From positions 186,001 to 250,000 of the forward strand of contig NZ_BMEC01000001.1 in NCBI RefSeq assembly GCF_014636295.1: 64,000 bases of DNA, read 5' to 3'. The notes under the pieces were generated by a model. The model searched no databases. It was not told the DNA's origin and saw only the letters and a program-made list of their open reading frames with translations. Below, in pieces: positions 33,745-41,915 of this stretch. The stretch's first letter is position 1; each line of letters begins with the position of its first letter. The DNA comes from Marivirga lumbricoides. Its GTDB lineage: Bacteria; Bacteroidota; Bacteroidia; Cytophagales; Cyclobacteriaceae. The position numbers and the translations under genes were made by a program.

Positions 33745-35115
33745 TTAGCTTAAAGGAAAGTTTATTTCAAACTCATTAATTTTACCCGTAGGATTAGTGT
33801 AAGACACTTTCCCTGAACTTAATTCAATAATTCGCTTCACCAATACAAGGCCCAGGCCAAAGCCTTTTTTATCTTTACTGTTTTCTCCTCTGAAAAAATG
33901 ATTAAAAAGAAACTTCTCCTCCTCTTTAGAAATAGGTTTTCCTGAATTAATGATCTTAATAGTTAATGTCTTATTATCTGAACAGTCAAACAATATCTTA
34001 GCTTTTGAATTATCACTATAGTAAACACAATTTGTGAGCAAATTTTGAATGGCCTGCCGAATGAGTACATTATTAAAATAAAGCACAAGCCTGCTTTCCT
34101 GTACTTCATCAGGAACATAGTTCACTTCAAAATGAAAATCAGGGTAAATCAGGCCAAGCTCCTCTATTACATCAAAAAACAACTCATCAATTCTTAAAGC
34201 TCTTTTTTGAATTTTCTGTCCTGATTCTATTTTTGAAATCTCCAGAAGTACATTGATGATATTACCCAACGACTTAGCCCTAACTACCTGAGAAGCAATT
34301 TCTGCTTTAATTGTCTCCTTTTCCTCCAGGGAATTTATCCTTTCCAGCTCAGAAACTAACACAGCTATAGGTGTCTTTAACTGATGTGAAATATGATGAA
34401 TGGTATGTTTTTGGAAGGCAAAAGCCTCATTGGTACGTTCTATTAATTGATTGAATTTTTGAGTAAGAAATTGCAACTCGTAAGTGGAAGAGTCCATTTC
34501 TAATTCTTTTATTCTACTTCCACTCACATCATATTTGCCTACTTTTTCTGCAAACAGGGTGATGGGTTTTGAAATCCTTTTGGACAGGATGGTAGTTATT
34601 ACCACCACTATAACAGTAATAACGCAGGTAATAAGGATGAGCATATTTCTGAGAAAATCCAGCTTTAAATAACCAAATGCATCGTAAGCTTTACTGATGG
34701 CATAAAAGTGATTAAATTCATTCTGAACATAAACTGCCACAATATCATATTTATCTTCTTTCGTTTCTATCCAGGTTTGATTAGGTGAGAGTTCATTTAA
34801 TAATTGCTGATAATTACGAATGGTCAAATCATCTACACTTTTGTAGATTAACTCTTTATTTTTATCAAAAATCAGCATCTTTTCATCATAAAAATCATGA
34901 ATTGTATGCTTATCCATAATAGCACTTAAATTTTCGCTCAATTCTTTATATTCAGTAATTAAGCCAATGGTGTAATTAATTTTTTCATTTTGTCTTTGCT
35001 GAAAACCTTCCTCTCTGTACTCTGAAAAAAGTATGTACACTATGCTTAAAGAAATGACTGTTAGGGTGATTACAGTGCTCAGAAAGTAAATAAGTATTCT
35101 GTTTCTTATTTTCAT
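33745..35115 (-). CDS. Sensor histidine kinase of the efflux operon
   Basis: A 456-residue HK. Helix 1 at about residues 8-30, a periplasmic sensor of about 120 residues, helix 2 at about 150-172 (NMLILITCVITVIVVVITT), a HAMP-like segment (SKRISKPITLFAEKV), HisKA with the phosphorylated His in HHISHQLKTP (about 252), and HATPase_c with the N-box QNLLTNCVYYS and G-box KGFGLGLVLVKRI. It would sense the pumped compound or envelope stress and phosphorylate the regulator encoded at 35364-36050. The 248-bp gap to that gene has no ORF; TTCATGT-TATAT sequences at about 35113 and 35231 form an imperfect direct repeat. Confidence 0.92.
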   Translation of the reverse strand: MKIRNRILIYFLSTVITLTVISLSIVYILFSEYREEGFQQRQNEKINYTIGLITEYKELSENLSAIMDKHTIHDFYDEKMLIFDKNKELIYKSVDDLTIRNYQQLLNELSPNQTWIETKEDKYDIVAVYVQNEFNHFYAISKAYDAFGYLKLDFLRNMLILITCVITVIVVVITTILSKRISKPITLFAEKVGKYDVSGSRIKELEMDSSTYELQFLTQKFNQLIERTNEAFAFQKHTIHHISHQLKTPIAVLVSELERINSLEEKETIKAEIASQVVRAKSLGNIINVLLEISKIESGQKIQKRALRIDELFFDVIEELGLIYPDFHFEVNYVPDEVQESRLVLYFNNVLIRQAIQNLLTNCVYYSDNSKAKILFDCSDNKTLTIKIINSGKPISKEEEKFLFNHFFRGENSKDKKGFGLGLVLVKRIIELSSGKVSYTNPTGKINEFEINFPLS

Positions 35116-35363
35116 GTGTATATAATTTATTTTTTAGTTGTCACATGGAATGTCTGGTCACTACCATCTACTTCCAAACCAAGGCCTTATCAATATTCAT
35201 CCTCGGTTGGTATAGCTGGCTTTATGGACATTTCATGTATATACAATTAGATTCTTAATGCCTCCTATTTTGATAGAGTAGACAATGGAGTTATTTTACT
35301 TTTTGCCGAACTAAAAAAGCATCTCATAACATATTCATCCGGTATCCTAAGTGTATCACTATT

Positions 35364-36050
35364 CTATTTAACATCAAGATAGTAACCAAAACCTACTTTC
35401 GTTTTAATAGTATTTTTATTGAAGGCCTTATCTAACTTGTTCCTTAAAAAATTAACATATACCTCTATTGTATTCGTGTTGGCATCAAATGAACTTCCCC
35501 AAATTTCTTTTACAAACTCTGCTTTTGATATCACTTCGCCAGGTCGCCCCATTAATTTAAACAAAATCTGGTATTCACGCGGAGTGAGAGAAACCTCAAT
35601 ATTCTGTCTGAAAACTTTTTTGGTGGTATTATTTAAGCTAATATCATCCACCACCAGGGTGTCATTACGGAAAGCACCAGTATTGGACAGTTTATTTCGT
35701 TTAATCAAAGAGTTAATGCGTAATAGCAGTTCGCGCATGTAGAAAGGTTTCGTCAGGTAATCGTCAGCTCCACAGTCAAACCCCTGAATTTTATCCTCAA
35801 GTTCTCCAAAAGCTGTTAGCATGATAACAGGCGTGGTGGTATCGAACTGCCTGAAATCTTTGCATACTTCAAAACCATTTTTACCAGGCAGGTTTACATC
35901 CAGTATAATGCAATCGAATTTTTCTTTTTTTACTTTCCGTTCAAATAAGGAGCCATCGAACAAGGGAAACACCTGAAAGCCTTCTGCTTTTAAAGCCTCA
36001 GTAATATTGTTGTTAAGCGTGAGGTCATCTTCTATAATTAATACTTTCAT
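35364..36050 (-). CDS. OmpR-family response regulator
   Basis: A 228-residue regulator. Receiver domain: IIEDDLTLNNN (acidic pair), the phosphorylated Asp in IILDVNLPGKNG (about residue 51), the Thr/Ser of IMLTAFG, and Lys in LTKPFYMREL. A winged-helix Trans_reg_C domain follows (LTPREYQILFKLMGRPGEV, then TIEVYVNFLRNKLDK). It would control the downstream kinase and efflux genes. Upstream, TAATTTTG on the minus strand (36056-36063) resembles a Bacteroidota -7 box (TAnnTTTG), only 5 bases from the start, so a leaderless or very short leader transcript is possible. The neighbouring cassette gene ends 36 bp upstream. Confidence 0.93.
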   Translation of the reverse strand: MKVLIIEDDLTLNNNITEALKAEGFQVFPLFDGSLFERKVKKEKFDCIILDVNLPGKNGFEVCKDFRQFDTTTPVIMLTAFGELEDKIQGFDCGADDYLTKPFYMRELLLRINSLIKRNKLSNTGAFRNDTLVVDDISLNNTTKKVFRQNIEVSLTPREYQILFKLMGRPGEVISKAEFVKEIWGSSFDANTNTIEVYVNFLRNKLDKAFNKNTIKTKVGFGYYLDVK

Positions 36051-36085
36051 TGATGCAAAATTACAGATTAAATCTACACTTAAGC

Positions 36086-36511
36086 TTAGTTATTAATCCA
36101 CTTATTCATTTGTTCTTTCATTTTTTCGTAATTACTACAATCAAAACCGTTGAATTCATCCCAATCTTGTTTTTCATCAGTTACACTATATTTTTCACTA
36201 TACTCTGTATTACCTCTAATAATATCCGTTCTTTTGATATACTCTTTTGCAAATTCAATATCTACAATATTTGGAAGGCCACGAGTGCAAGTAAACTGAT
36301 AAAAAGGCAGGTAAAATATAATCCCATCAATTAAGTCCTGATATTTAATATCCTGTTCATAAGAATAGTCAAATTCTGTTAGTCCAAAAGGTGTGTCTTT
36401 CATATTAAAACCGATTGCTCGGTTACCAGCTATTTCGAAAAAGGCATCTCTTTCAGTTAAGCCTTCAGTTTTTAAATTGTTAATATGTTTTGGGGAAAAT
36501 CCAAATGCCAT
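36086..36511 (-). CDS. Hypothetical protein (141 residues)
   Basis: A soluble acidic protein: MAFGFSPKHINNLKTEGLTE, then GNRAIGFNMKDTPFGLTEFDY, then a short aromatic, charged C-terminal part. No signal or membrane helix; no family recognised. It is read into the efflux regulator and has an attC-like left arm upstream (36528-36660), but no attC core at its downstream end, so it marks where the array meets the efflux block. Confidence 0.58.
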   Translation of the reverse strand: MAFGFSPKHINNLKTEGLTERDAFFEIAGNRAIGFNMKDTPFGLTEFDYSYEQDIKYQDLIDGIIFYLPFYQFTCTRGLPNIVDIEFAKEYIKRTDIIRGNTEYSEKYSVTDEKQDWDEFNGFDCSNYEKMKEQMNKWINN

Positions 36512-36527
36512 TTATTTCTTCTTTTAA

Positions 36528-36660
36528 TGTTTGCTAACAGTCCGGTATAAGAATAGAAGCGGATTTGAAATGCTTACTTTTCGGTTAAACACAGACCTTT
36601 TTTATATTTAGTCACTTCGTTTTAGCGATTATGCCGCTATTATTTTTAGCCCCTATGTAA
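36528..36660 (-). repeat. Truncated attC-like site
   Basis: Core GCTAAC at 36533-36538 followed by a left arm and loop (TTACTTTTCGGTTAA, then TTTTAGCGATTATGCCGCTATT) resembling the site at 38450-38585. The expected right arm with GTT is missing; the sequence breaks near 36660 and an IS110 remnant follows. From here to 37128 there is no intact gene: remnant, then the right end of a long repeat. Confidence 0.5.
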
Positions 36661-36763
36661 AAACATAAGTCCCTGTCATACAACTTCTTAAATTAAGATT
36701 TGAGAACAAAACTAAAAAAAAGAGCAAGGACTTATTACGACTAAAGTTAATGATTTTTCAGGA

Positions 36764-36960
36764 ATGAACATCTATGCAGGAATTGATGTCCTTAAAAAAA
36801 GCTGGTCATTTACAGTTCTGTAAAGGAATATGAGTAAAATAAGTTTACCCAGTTGACAAGTGTAGAATTATAGGAAGCCAGTGAGTTTCTTCCTCCATCA
36901 AATCCTAACTATTTATCAAAAACAAATGAAAAATATCTGGAAATAAGTCTATATAAGAAA
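36764..36960 (+). pseudogene. Remnant of an IS110-family transposase
   Basis: The frame starting at 36764 reads MNIYAGIDVLKKSW, the N-terminal DEDD motif of IS110 transposases (GIDVxKKSW), and stops after 19 codons. Another frame then gives pieces like FLPPSNPNYLSKTNEKYL, which resemble the next IS110 segment. Only the first tenth or so of the gene is left, with frameshifts. Upstream, ATAAGTCC and GGACTTAT (about 36667 and 36728) form an inverted pair. It probably landed in the attC-like site and decayed. Confidence 0.6.
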
Positions 36961-37034
36961 TGAAACTTTCTGATTTTGTTTTAGGAGAATAAGTGAAGGA
37001 TTTTCACTAGTAAAGTTTTAGGAACATTGCTTTG

Positions 37035-37124
37035 AATTAGATATAGTAAATAGATAGAACAAACCTACCATTTATGGTTGGCTGGCTTTCTTATGGCTTT
37101 TCATAGCATACAGTGTTATGCTTT
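37035..37124 (-). repeat. Right end of a long attC-like repeat
   Basis: The stretch ATAGAACAAACCTACCATTT (37051 on) and following bases, ending GTTATGCTTT (37115-37124), is nearly identical to the right ends of copies A, B and C. The module with TAACCGACA is missing here. GTTATGCTT and AATCATAAC (37909-37917) are complementary at eight of nine positions, so this is the functional left border of the next cassette. Confidence 0.65.
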
Positions 37125-37128
37125 CTTT

Positions 37129-37893
37129 TTATTCAGTTCGTATTTTCTTCCAAGTTTCAATAGCCCAATTCTTATCTTTCTCATTGTTATAATAAAATGT
37201 CATTTGAAGAATCTCTTCGTCTATAAAAGAAAAGGAATAGATAACACTGTACTTTTTATTTTCCTCCTGTTCTTCTATTTCATAACCAACCCGTTTGATT
37301 AAGCCATCTGAAAAATCGAAAGTGCTGAGAGTCTTAAAATTAGATTCGTCTCTATTATTAATTTGTTTTTGATATTCTTCAAAAATCTGTTGTCGGTTTT
37401 TTCCTTGTTTATTCCATATTGCTATTCTTAGAGACTTATCACCAGTTGTATAAAGTAAATCTCCGTTTTCTTCTTTTATTCGTTCAAACAGATTGTTTAT
37501 TTCGAGAGTCCAAACCTCAGTCAATTTGTGTTTGGTTAAATAATCATCTTCCAATTCATAGTCCTCCACTTCATACCAGTTTGATTTATCATTTTCTCTT
37601 TCAAAAACGGACCCGACACCTTTTAGTAAGAGTTCTTTTATGCTAGAGTCAATTTTTAAAATTGTTGATGGGTTATAAATTCCAGTATTGTTAGGGTTGT
37701 CGGTATAATCTTGAGATTCATAGCCCGAAAATATTCTCCAACCACTATCCTCTGGTCTAGTTCTTTTTTCTCTGTACATAAAAAGTGGTTTCTTTTTTTC
37801 TTCGGATACAATTTTAGAAACCATTAAACCCCCAATGGGAGGAAAGTCATCAAAATTTTCTTCCTGTTTCTTTTTTCTGTTAGATATTCCCAT
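37129..37893 (-). CDS. Hypothetical protein (254 residues)
   Basis: A charged soluble protein. It starts with a lysine-rich stretch (MGISNRKKKQEENFDDFPPI), lacks a signal, and contains the segments YTTGDKSLRIAIWNKQG and KKYSVIYSFSFIDEEILQMTF, the latter like a beta-strand-rich domain of immunity-type proteins. No family recognised. Single-gene cassette. Confidence 0.6.
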   Translation of the reverse strand: MGISNRKKKQEENFDDFPPIGGLMVSKIVSEEKKKPLFMYREKRTRPEDSGWRIFSGYESQDYTDNPNNTGIYNPSTILKIDSSIKELLLKGVGSVFERENDKSNWYEVEDYELEDDYLTKHKLTEVWTLEINNLFERIKEENGDLLYTTGDKSLRIAIWNKQGKNRQQIFEEYQKQINNRDESNFKTLSTFDFSDGLIKRVGYEIEEQEENKKYSVIYSFSFIDEEILQMTFYYNNEKDKNWAIETWKKIRTE

Positions 37894-37907
37894 TGCCCTA
37901 TTTTAAT

Positions 37908-37967
37908 TAATCATAACGTTTAAATAAAAACCGTTTTCAATGGGTTCTATTTAAACGTTATCATTTA
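37908..37967 (-). repeat. Short attC-like site with near-perfect hairpin
   Basis: AACGTTTAAATA pairs with TATTTAAACGTT, and AACC with GGGTT further in, giving about 18 pairs around a small loop (TTTTCAAT). Cores are AAC 37915-37917 and GTTATC 37957-37962. The 57-60 bp size is the classical minimum of attC sites. Confidence 0.65.
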
Positions 37968-37980
37968 GTTTTCTCTCTTG

Positions 37981-38430
37981 TTAAGAGATTCCAGTATTTG
38001 TTTTTTCTATTAGAACCCATTTATATATAATCCAGATATATTTAGAATCCCAACCTGCACCATATTCCTTAGCAAATTCGCCCTCATTTATTAAATTTAT
38101 TGTGAACGGATTTTTATACTCGAAGTCAAACCAATATAGATAAAAGAAGTCCGTTTCTCGCAAGTCAGAACAATCAGATATCGATTTGCAAATCTTTAAA
38201 TTGTATGGTTCAAACTCGTTAAAACATTCTAGCACTTTTTCCTTCGTTAGTACTAGTTCAGAAATAACCCCGATGTCTTTAAATTCATTTTCTTCGAATT
38301 GTAAAATATAACTTTCATAGTTGCTCCCAATTTCCTTTACTAAGAAGCTTTCACCTATCGTATAAAAAGTAATTGTTTGAATAGTGATTAGAACTATCAA
38401 AACGATTCCGATTCTTTTTAATACAATCAT
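37981..38430 (-). CDS. Small membrane-anchored protein (149 residues)
   Basis: One N-terminal hydrophobic helix (VLKRIGIVLIVLITIQTITFY, about residues 3-23) that may be an uncleaved anchor, then an acidic domain exposed outside the cytoplasm, with a Cys pair region CFNEFEPYNLKICKSISDC. No family recognised. The cassette ends GTTATCATTTA (37957-37967) and TAAATGATAAC (38450-38460) match over eleven of eleven bases, the best pair in the window. Confidence 0.6.
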   Translation of the reverse strand: MIVLKRIGIVLIVLITIQTITFYTIGESFLVKEIGSNYESYILQFEENEFKDIGVISELVLTKEKVLECFNEFEPYNLKICKSISDCSDLRETDFFYLYWFDFEYKNPFTINLINEGEFAKEYGAGWDSKYIWIIYKWVLIEKTNTGIS

Positions 38431-38449
38431 TTGTTCAGTTTATTATTAA

Positions 38450-38585
38450 TAAATGATAACGGTTAGTATATGAAAAGTAGACGATTTCGAGGCACTTTAC
38501 TTTCGGTTAAGCATAAAGTTTCATTCGAGCCAAAAGCCTTGATTTTACTGCTATTTCGCCTATTTTTTATATACATGTTACCTTT
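38450..38585 (-). repeat. attC-like site
   Basis: Core TAAATGATAAC at 38450-38460 and GTTACCTTT at 38577-38585. The arms AGTATATGAAAAGTAG and CTATTTTTTATATAC pair imperfectly. The inner part TTTACTTTCGGTTAA resembles that of the truncated site at 36528-36660. Confidence 0.6.
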
Positions 38586-39063
38586 TGTTTTTTAATAGTC
38601 TCTTATATCTAAAAACAACTAATATGGCTCCAAAAATAATTCCAAGAGTAAAAAATAATTCTGGATTTAGGTCGTCCTGAGAAATCATAAAATGGGTATT
38701 AGTGTCCATATTTTTTAAGTCATAATTTCTTGAACTTAAAGTTAAAATTTTATTAAAAATGTATAATTCCCAGAGTACGATTCCTGATATTATTAAAGTT
38801 AATAGAATAAATGCGTTGTCCTTAATCGACCTTTTTCCTGTTAACTTTAATAATCCAAAATGTATTATTGGTATGATTCCGCAGGCAATAGTGAAAAGTA
38901 TTTGTCCATCTTTCTCAGGAAAATTTTTTCCTGCGGAAATAATAAGTCTATCAAGAGAGGAAGTTAATTGGTTATATGAAGCAGAAGAGAATTCCGGCCA
39001 AAAGAATATACCTAAAGCAACTGCAGCTAACGTTATGATGAAATATTTTGTGTAATGATGCAT
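38578..39063 (-). CDS. Four-helix membrane protein (161 residues)
   Basis: Hydrophobic helices at about residues 6-24 (KYFIITLAAVALGIFFW), 53-75, 82-103 (FILLTLIISGIVLWELYIF) and 135-152 (LFFTLGIIFGAILVVF), with basic residues at the C-terminus. No family recognised. Single-gene cassette; ends GTTACCTTT and AAAATTAAC agree at seven of nine positions. Confidence 0.6.
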   Translation of the reverse strand: MHHYTKYFIITLAAVALGIFFWPEFSSASYNQLTSSLDRLIISAGKNFPEKDGQILFTIACGIIPIIHFGLLKLTGKRSIKDNAFILLTLIISGIVLWELYIFNKILTLSSRNYDLKNMDTNTHFMISQDDLNPELFFTLGIIFGAILVVFRYKRLLKNKR

Positions 39064-39067
39064 AATT

Positions 39068-39189
39068 AAAATTAACGCTTAATTAAAATGAGTATGCGCC
39101 CCAGTTGCCAGAAGCCTGGAAATTCCCTATCGGCATTATCCTATCATATAGCTCAGTTTGCATATTCATTTTAGTGTTTGTTACCTTTA
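39068..39189 (-). repeat. attC-like site, twin of 23131-23252
   Basis: Core AAAATTAAC at 39068-39076 and GTTACCTTTA at 39180-39189. The arms AATTAAAATGAGTATGCG and TGCATATTCATTTTAGT form a long stem. The strings AAAATGAGTATGCGCCCC and CATATTCATTTTAGTGTTTG also occur, with one change in the first, in the site at 23131-23252. Confidence 0.65.
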
Positions 39190-39198
39190 GTTTATTAT

Positions 39199-40929
39199 TT
39201 AGCACCACCATTTTTCTTCGAGATAGTTGGATATCTCCTCGGTTCGTGCTTCGATATCTTCTTTTTTAAATTGACCCTTGTGAGTTATTTGAGTGGCTAG
39301 TAACCTAGTGATTTTGAATTTACTTTTATCGTAGTAGCTGACTTTGTCATAAACATTTTTATTGTTCACACTACTGTTTAATGACTTTTCCAAAATAGTT
39401 AGGTTGCCAAACGTATGTTCAAATTCTAAGTATTCATCATTACTCTTGAATCCATGTGTTTTTTGAGTAAACTTAGGTTTTTGAGAAAGTATGTGTTCAA
39501 TGGTTAGTGATTTACCCTTTACAAATGATTTAAGAGAATCCAAGTCAAATGACTTACCCGATAAATGTTCAGAGTAATCCAAGAGTATCATGGGAAGCAC
39601 AGCTCGGCTTTTTTGATAAATTGATCCATATAGGTTATTGCGGAATTCATTTTCATTCATCCAGCGACTATTAAACCAAAGTAGCCAATTCTCAACAAAC
39701 TCATTTGACCGGATTTCGTGTGTTATGTCGTAGGAAAGTCTAGAGATGTCAGCCTTTGGGTCAGTCCCTCTGACTTTATATACACGTACATCAATGATTT
39801 CCAATAGATCAAGAAATGTAAATTCAGTTAGTTCATCACCTTGCAGTTGTTCTATAAGCCTGTTCTGGCTGTTCAAAACGGTTATGATTGGATAAAGTGT
39901 TGCTGAAAGTCCAAGAACCGAAAACAATTTGTAAAATCTGACTTCCGTTTCGGTTTTCTGAATTAGTTCATTCAAAGATCTGAAGAACTCATGAAGGCTA
40001 TCCACATATTGATTTATGAAATCCTCTATATCTTCTTTTGATGCATTACTCTTTCGATATTTTTTGAGTTCCCGCTTTAAGAACTCTAAGACGTAAGAGG
40101 CACTTGGGTCGTAATCTTCATTACTGAAAGTCACGAAATGATATCTCATGATATTGTCTTCTGTAAAATCCCCGTACCTTCCTGAAATTAAATCAATGTC
40201 ATTTTCAATACCTCGATGTTTGATTTGATCATAAATTTCAAATATCGTCCCAAATTCATCATTGATTTTCTTGTCAAGTTTTTTGTCGAGATAGCGGTTC
40301 GAGAAATATACCAAGAGGCTTTTGGCCTTCTCCATATTGGTTAGTGGTTTTCCTCGATCGTTAACTGTCTGGAAAATACGAATTGCATCACCCTCATTGT
40401 CCTCTACAAATTCCATGATTTGTAGATTTTCGATTTGTTCAAGGTATTTAACAGGATCAATATCTTTGATTATTTCCTGAAGTCTATCCGTTATTTCTTG
40501 ATAGGCTTCCATCAATAATCTTTGACTTCTGTTAATTGGTTCTTGGCCATTGATTCCATTTGTCAATAAGTTCTTGAAAAATTCGTACTCTCTTCCAAGT
40601 GGAACAAGTCTAAAATTGTCAGAATGCTTTATGTAAAATCGTTTATAAAAGCTTGAGTCCTCATCGCTCATAAACCCAATGAGAGCATTTATTATCATCG
40701 AAATCGTTGTTATTCTTTGTTGACCATCGACAACATAAAACACGTCATCTCTTTGAGTTTTTGAAAGGACAATGGTCCCAATATAATGACTCGCTTTTAC
40801 GTCAATGGCCTCCTGAATATCTTCAAAGAGTTCACGTATGTTTCTTTGTTCCCAAGCAAACCCTCTCTGATATTTTGGTATTTCAAAGAATCGACTATTA
40901 AAAAATTCCTTAATTCTGGTGTTTGCCAT
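39199..40929 (-). CDS. DUF262/DUF1524 protein, GmrSD-like type IV restriction enzyme
   Basis: A 576-residue protein with both halves of GmrSD fused. N-terminal DUF262 (ParB/Srx-like NTPase): IPKYQRGFAW (residues about 17-26), VVDGQQRITT (about 67-76) and NDRGKPLTNMEKAKS. C-terminal DUF1524 HNH nuclease: LTIEHILSQ with the catalytic His (about residue 477) and FGNLTILEKSLNSS. GmrSD enzymes cut modified phage DNA such as glucosylated hydroxymethylcytosine DNA. The length is normal for single-chain homologues. It is the only gene of its cassette, whose ends GTTACCTTTA and TAAAGGTAAC match over ten of ten bases. Specificity is unknown. Confidence 0.85.
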   Translation of the reverse strand: MANTRIKEFFNSRFFEIPKYQRGFAWEQRNIRELFEDIQEAIDVKASHYIGTIVLSKTQRDDVFYVVDGQQRITTISMIINALIGFMSDEDSSFYKRFYIKHSDNFRLVPLGREYEFFKNLLTNGINGQEPINRSQRLLMEAYQEITDRLQEIIKDIDPVKYLEQIENLQIMEFVEDNEGDAIRIFQTVNDRGKPLTNMEKAKSLLVYFSNRYLDKKLDKKINDEFGTIFEIYDQIKHRGIENDIDLISGRYGDFTEDNIMRYHFVTFSNEDYDPSASYVLEFLKRELKKYRKSNASKEDIEDFINQYVDSLHEFFRSLNELIQKTETEVRFYKLFSVLGLSATLYPIITVLNSQNRLIEQLQGDELTEFTFLDLLEIIDVRVYKVRGTDPKADISRLSYDITHEIRSNEFVENWLLWFNSRWMNENEFRNNLYGSIYQKSRAVLPMILLDYSEHLSGKSFDLDSLKSFVKGKSLTIEHILSQKPKFTQKTHGFKSNDEYLEFEHTFGNLTILEKSLNSSVNNKNVYDKVSYYDKSKFKITRLLATQITHKGQFKKEDIEARTEEISNYLEEKWWC

Positions 40930-40942
40930 CCTGGTTAATAAT

Positions 40943-41266
40943 TAAAGGTAACAATTCGCTAAATACACCTCAAGGTGCATTTATCTACACTATGTTTTCT
41001 TACTAACCGACAACAAACGCTTACAAACATTTACAAACAGCTTTCTGTCGGTTATCTTATTCAAAGCTATGAACATAGCTGCTTCTTTCTTTAAATACAA
41101 ATATTTCACCGAATAGCTCAGCAAAATACCTATAAGTAGGTAGTAGTTTTTGTAAAAAAGTGAAGGGAAAGGTAAGCGGAAGCTAAAAGTGTACAGCAGA
41201 CGCTTGACTGAAAAGAGAACTTTCCTAAAGCACTGAACGCTCTATTTGCTATAGCCGATGTGCGGT
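40943..41266 (-). repeat. Long attC-like repeat E (type II)
   Basis: Core TAAAGGTAAC at 40943-40952, then AACAATTCGCTAAATACACC as in copies A and C, TAACCGACA (41005), only two clear 10-bp units (AAACGCTTAC, AAACATTTAC), TGTCGGTTA (41046) and AAGCTATGAACATAGCT. The 3' half is type II, like D and F. It ends GATGTGCGG (41257-41265), one base from the expected GTTGTGCGG that would match CCGCACAAC at 41854-41862. Confidence 0.68.
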
Positions 41267-41272
41267 CGTTTT

Positions 41273-41842
41273 TTATTTCTTTTCAGGGTCGACTAATTCA
41301 ATTATGTTGTAAATAACTCCGGCACTATCAACTGATACGTTACACCGATACTTGTCCGTCAAATCTATGTCAATCATTGGTCTTTCAAATTTCATGGCGT
41401 CTTGGCCTTTTATATCAGCACGGATAAATATCCTATCGTCCCTTTTGGAGAAGTGAAAATTATACTCATGCTGATGATTTCGGTTAAACTTGAACTGTCT
41501 AAAAGAAAAATAGTATTCATTGCCATAGGTGATTAAGAAATCATTTTCTCCATAATCATTTATCATATTGTCTTGAGGATCGCCATCAAAAAGAACAGTA
41601 TATTTTTCTCTCTTATTAAATAAATCTTCATCAGTTGAACGGTTAATGCTATTAACGCTGATTCCAAATTCACTTTTCACTTTGTCCGCAGTTAAAGGAT
41701 CGTCCACTGTCACGTTGATTATATTATTATTGTCCCAAATAACATAATAGTCCTTATTGATTTTCCATAGACTAAGTCCGCCAAGAATGAGAACTAAGAA
41801 CTCCGCTATGAGTAAAATTTTTCTTTTCATTTCTTTTAGCAC
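41273..41842 (-). CDS. Membrane-anchored hypothetical protein (189 residues)
   Basis: An N-terminal helix (about residues 8-25, ILLIAEFLVLILGGLSLW) after a basic start (MLKEMKRK), then an outer soluble domain of about 160 residues rich in beta-strand-like segments (NNIINVTVDDPLTADKVK). The opening MKRK at residue 5 is an alternative start. No family recognised. Single-gene cassette with ends that match at eight of nine positions. Confidence 0.6.
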   Translation of the reverse strand: MLKEMKRKILLIAEFLVLILGGLSLWKINKDYYVIWDNNNIINVTVDDPLTADKVKSEFGISVNSINRSTDEDLFNKREKYTVLFDGDPQDNMINDYGENDFLITYGNEYYFSFRQFKFNRNHQHEYNFHFSKRDDRIFIRADIKGQDAMKFERPMIDIDLTDKYRCNVSVDSAGVIYNIIELVDPEKK

Positions 41843-41853
41843 TTTTTTGAATG

Positions 41854-41915
41854 CCGCACAACGGTCTAGGTTATGCGCAGTGTCCCGAATGGCATTGCGT
41901 ATAGATGTTACCTGC
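41854..41915 (-). repeat. attC-like site
   Basis: Core CCGCACAAC at 41854-41862 and GTTACCTGC at 41907-41915. The arms CTAGGTTATGCGCAGTG and CATTGCGTATAG pair with bulges around a short loop. About 62 bp. The stop codon of the MerR gene lies in the right core. Confidence 0.6.
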
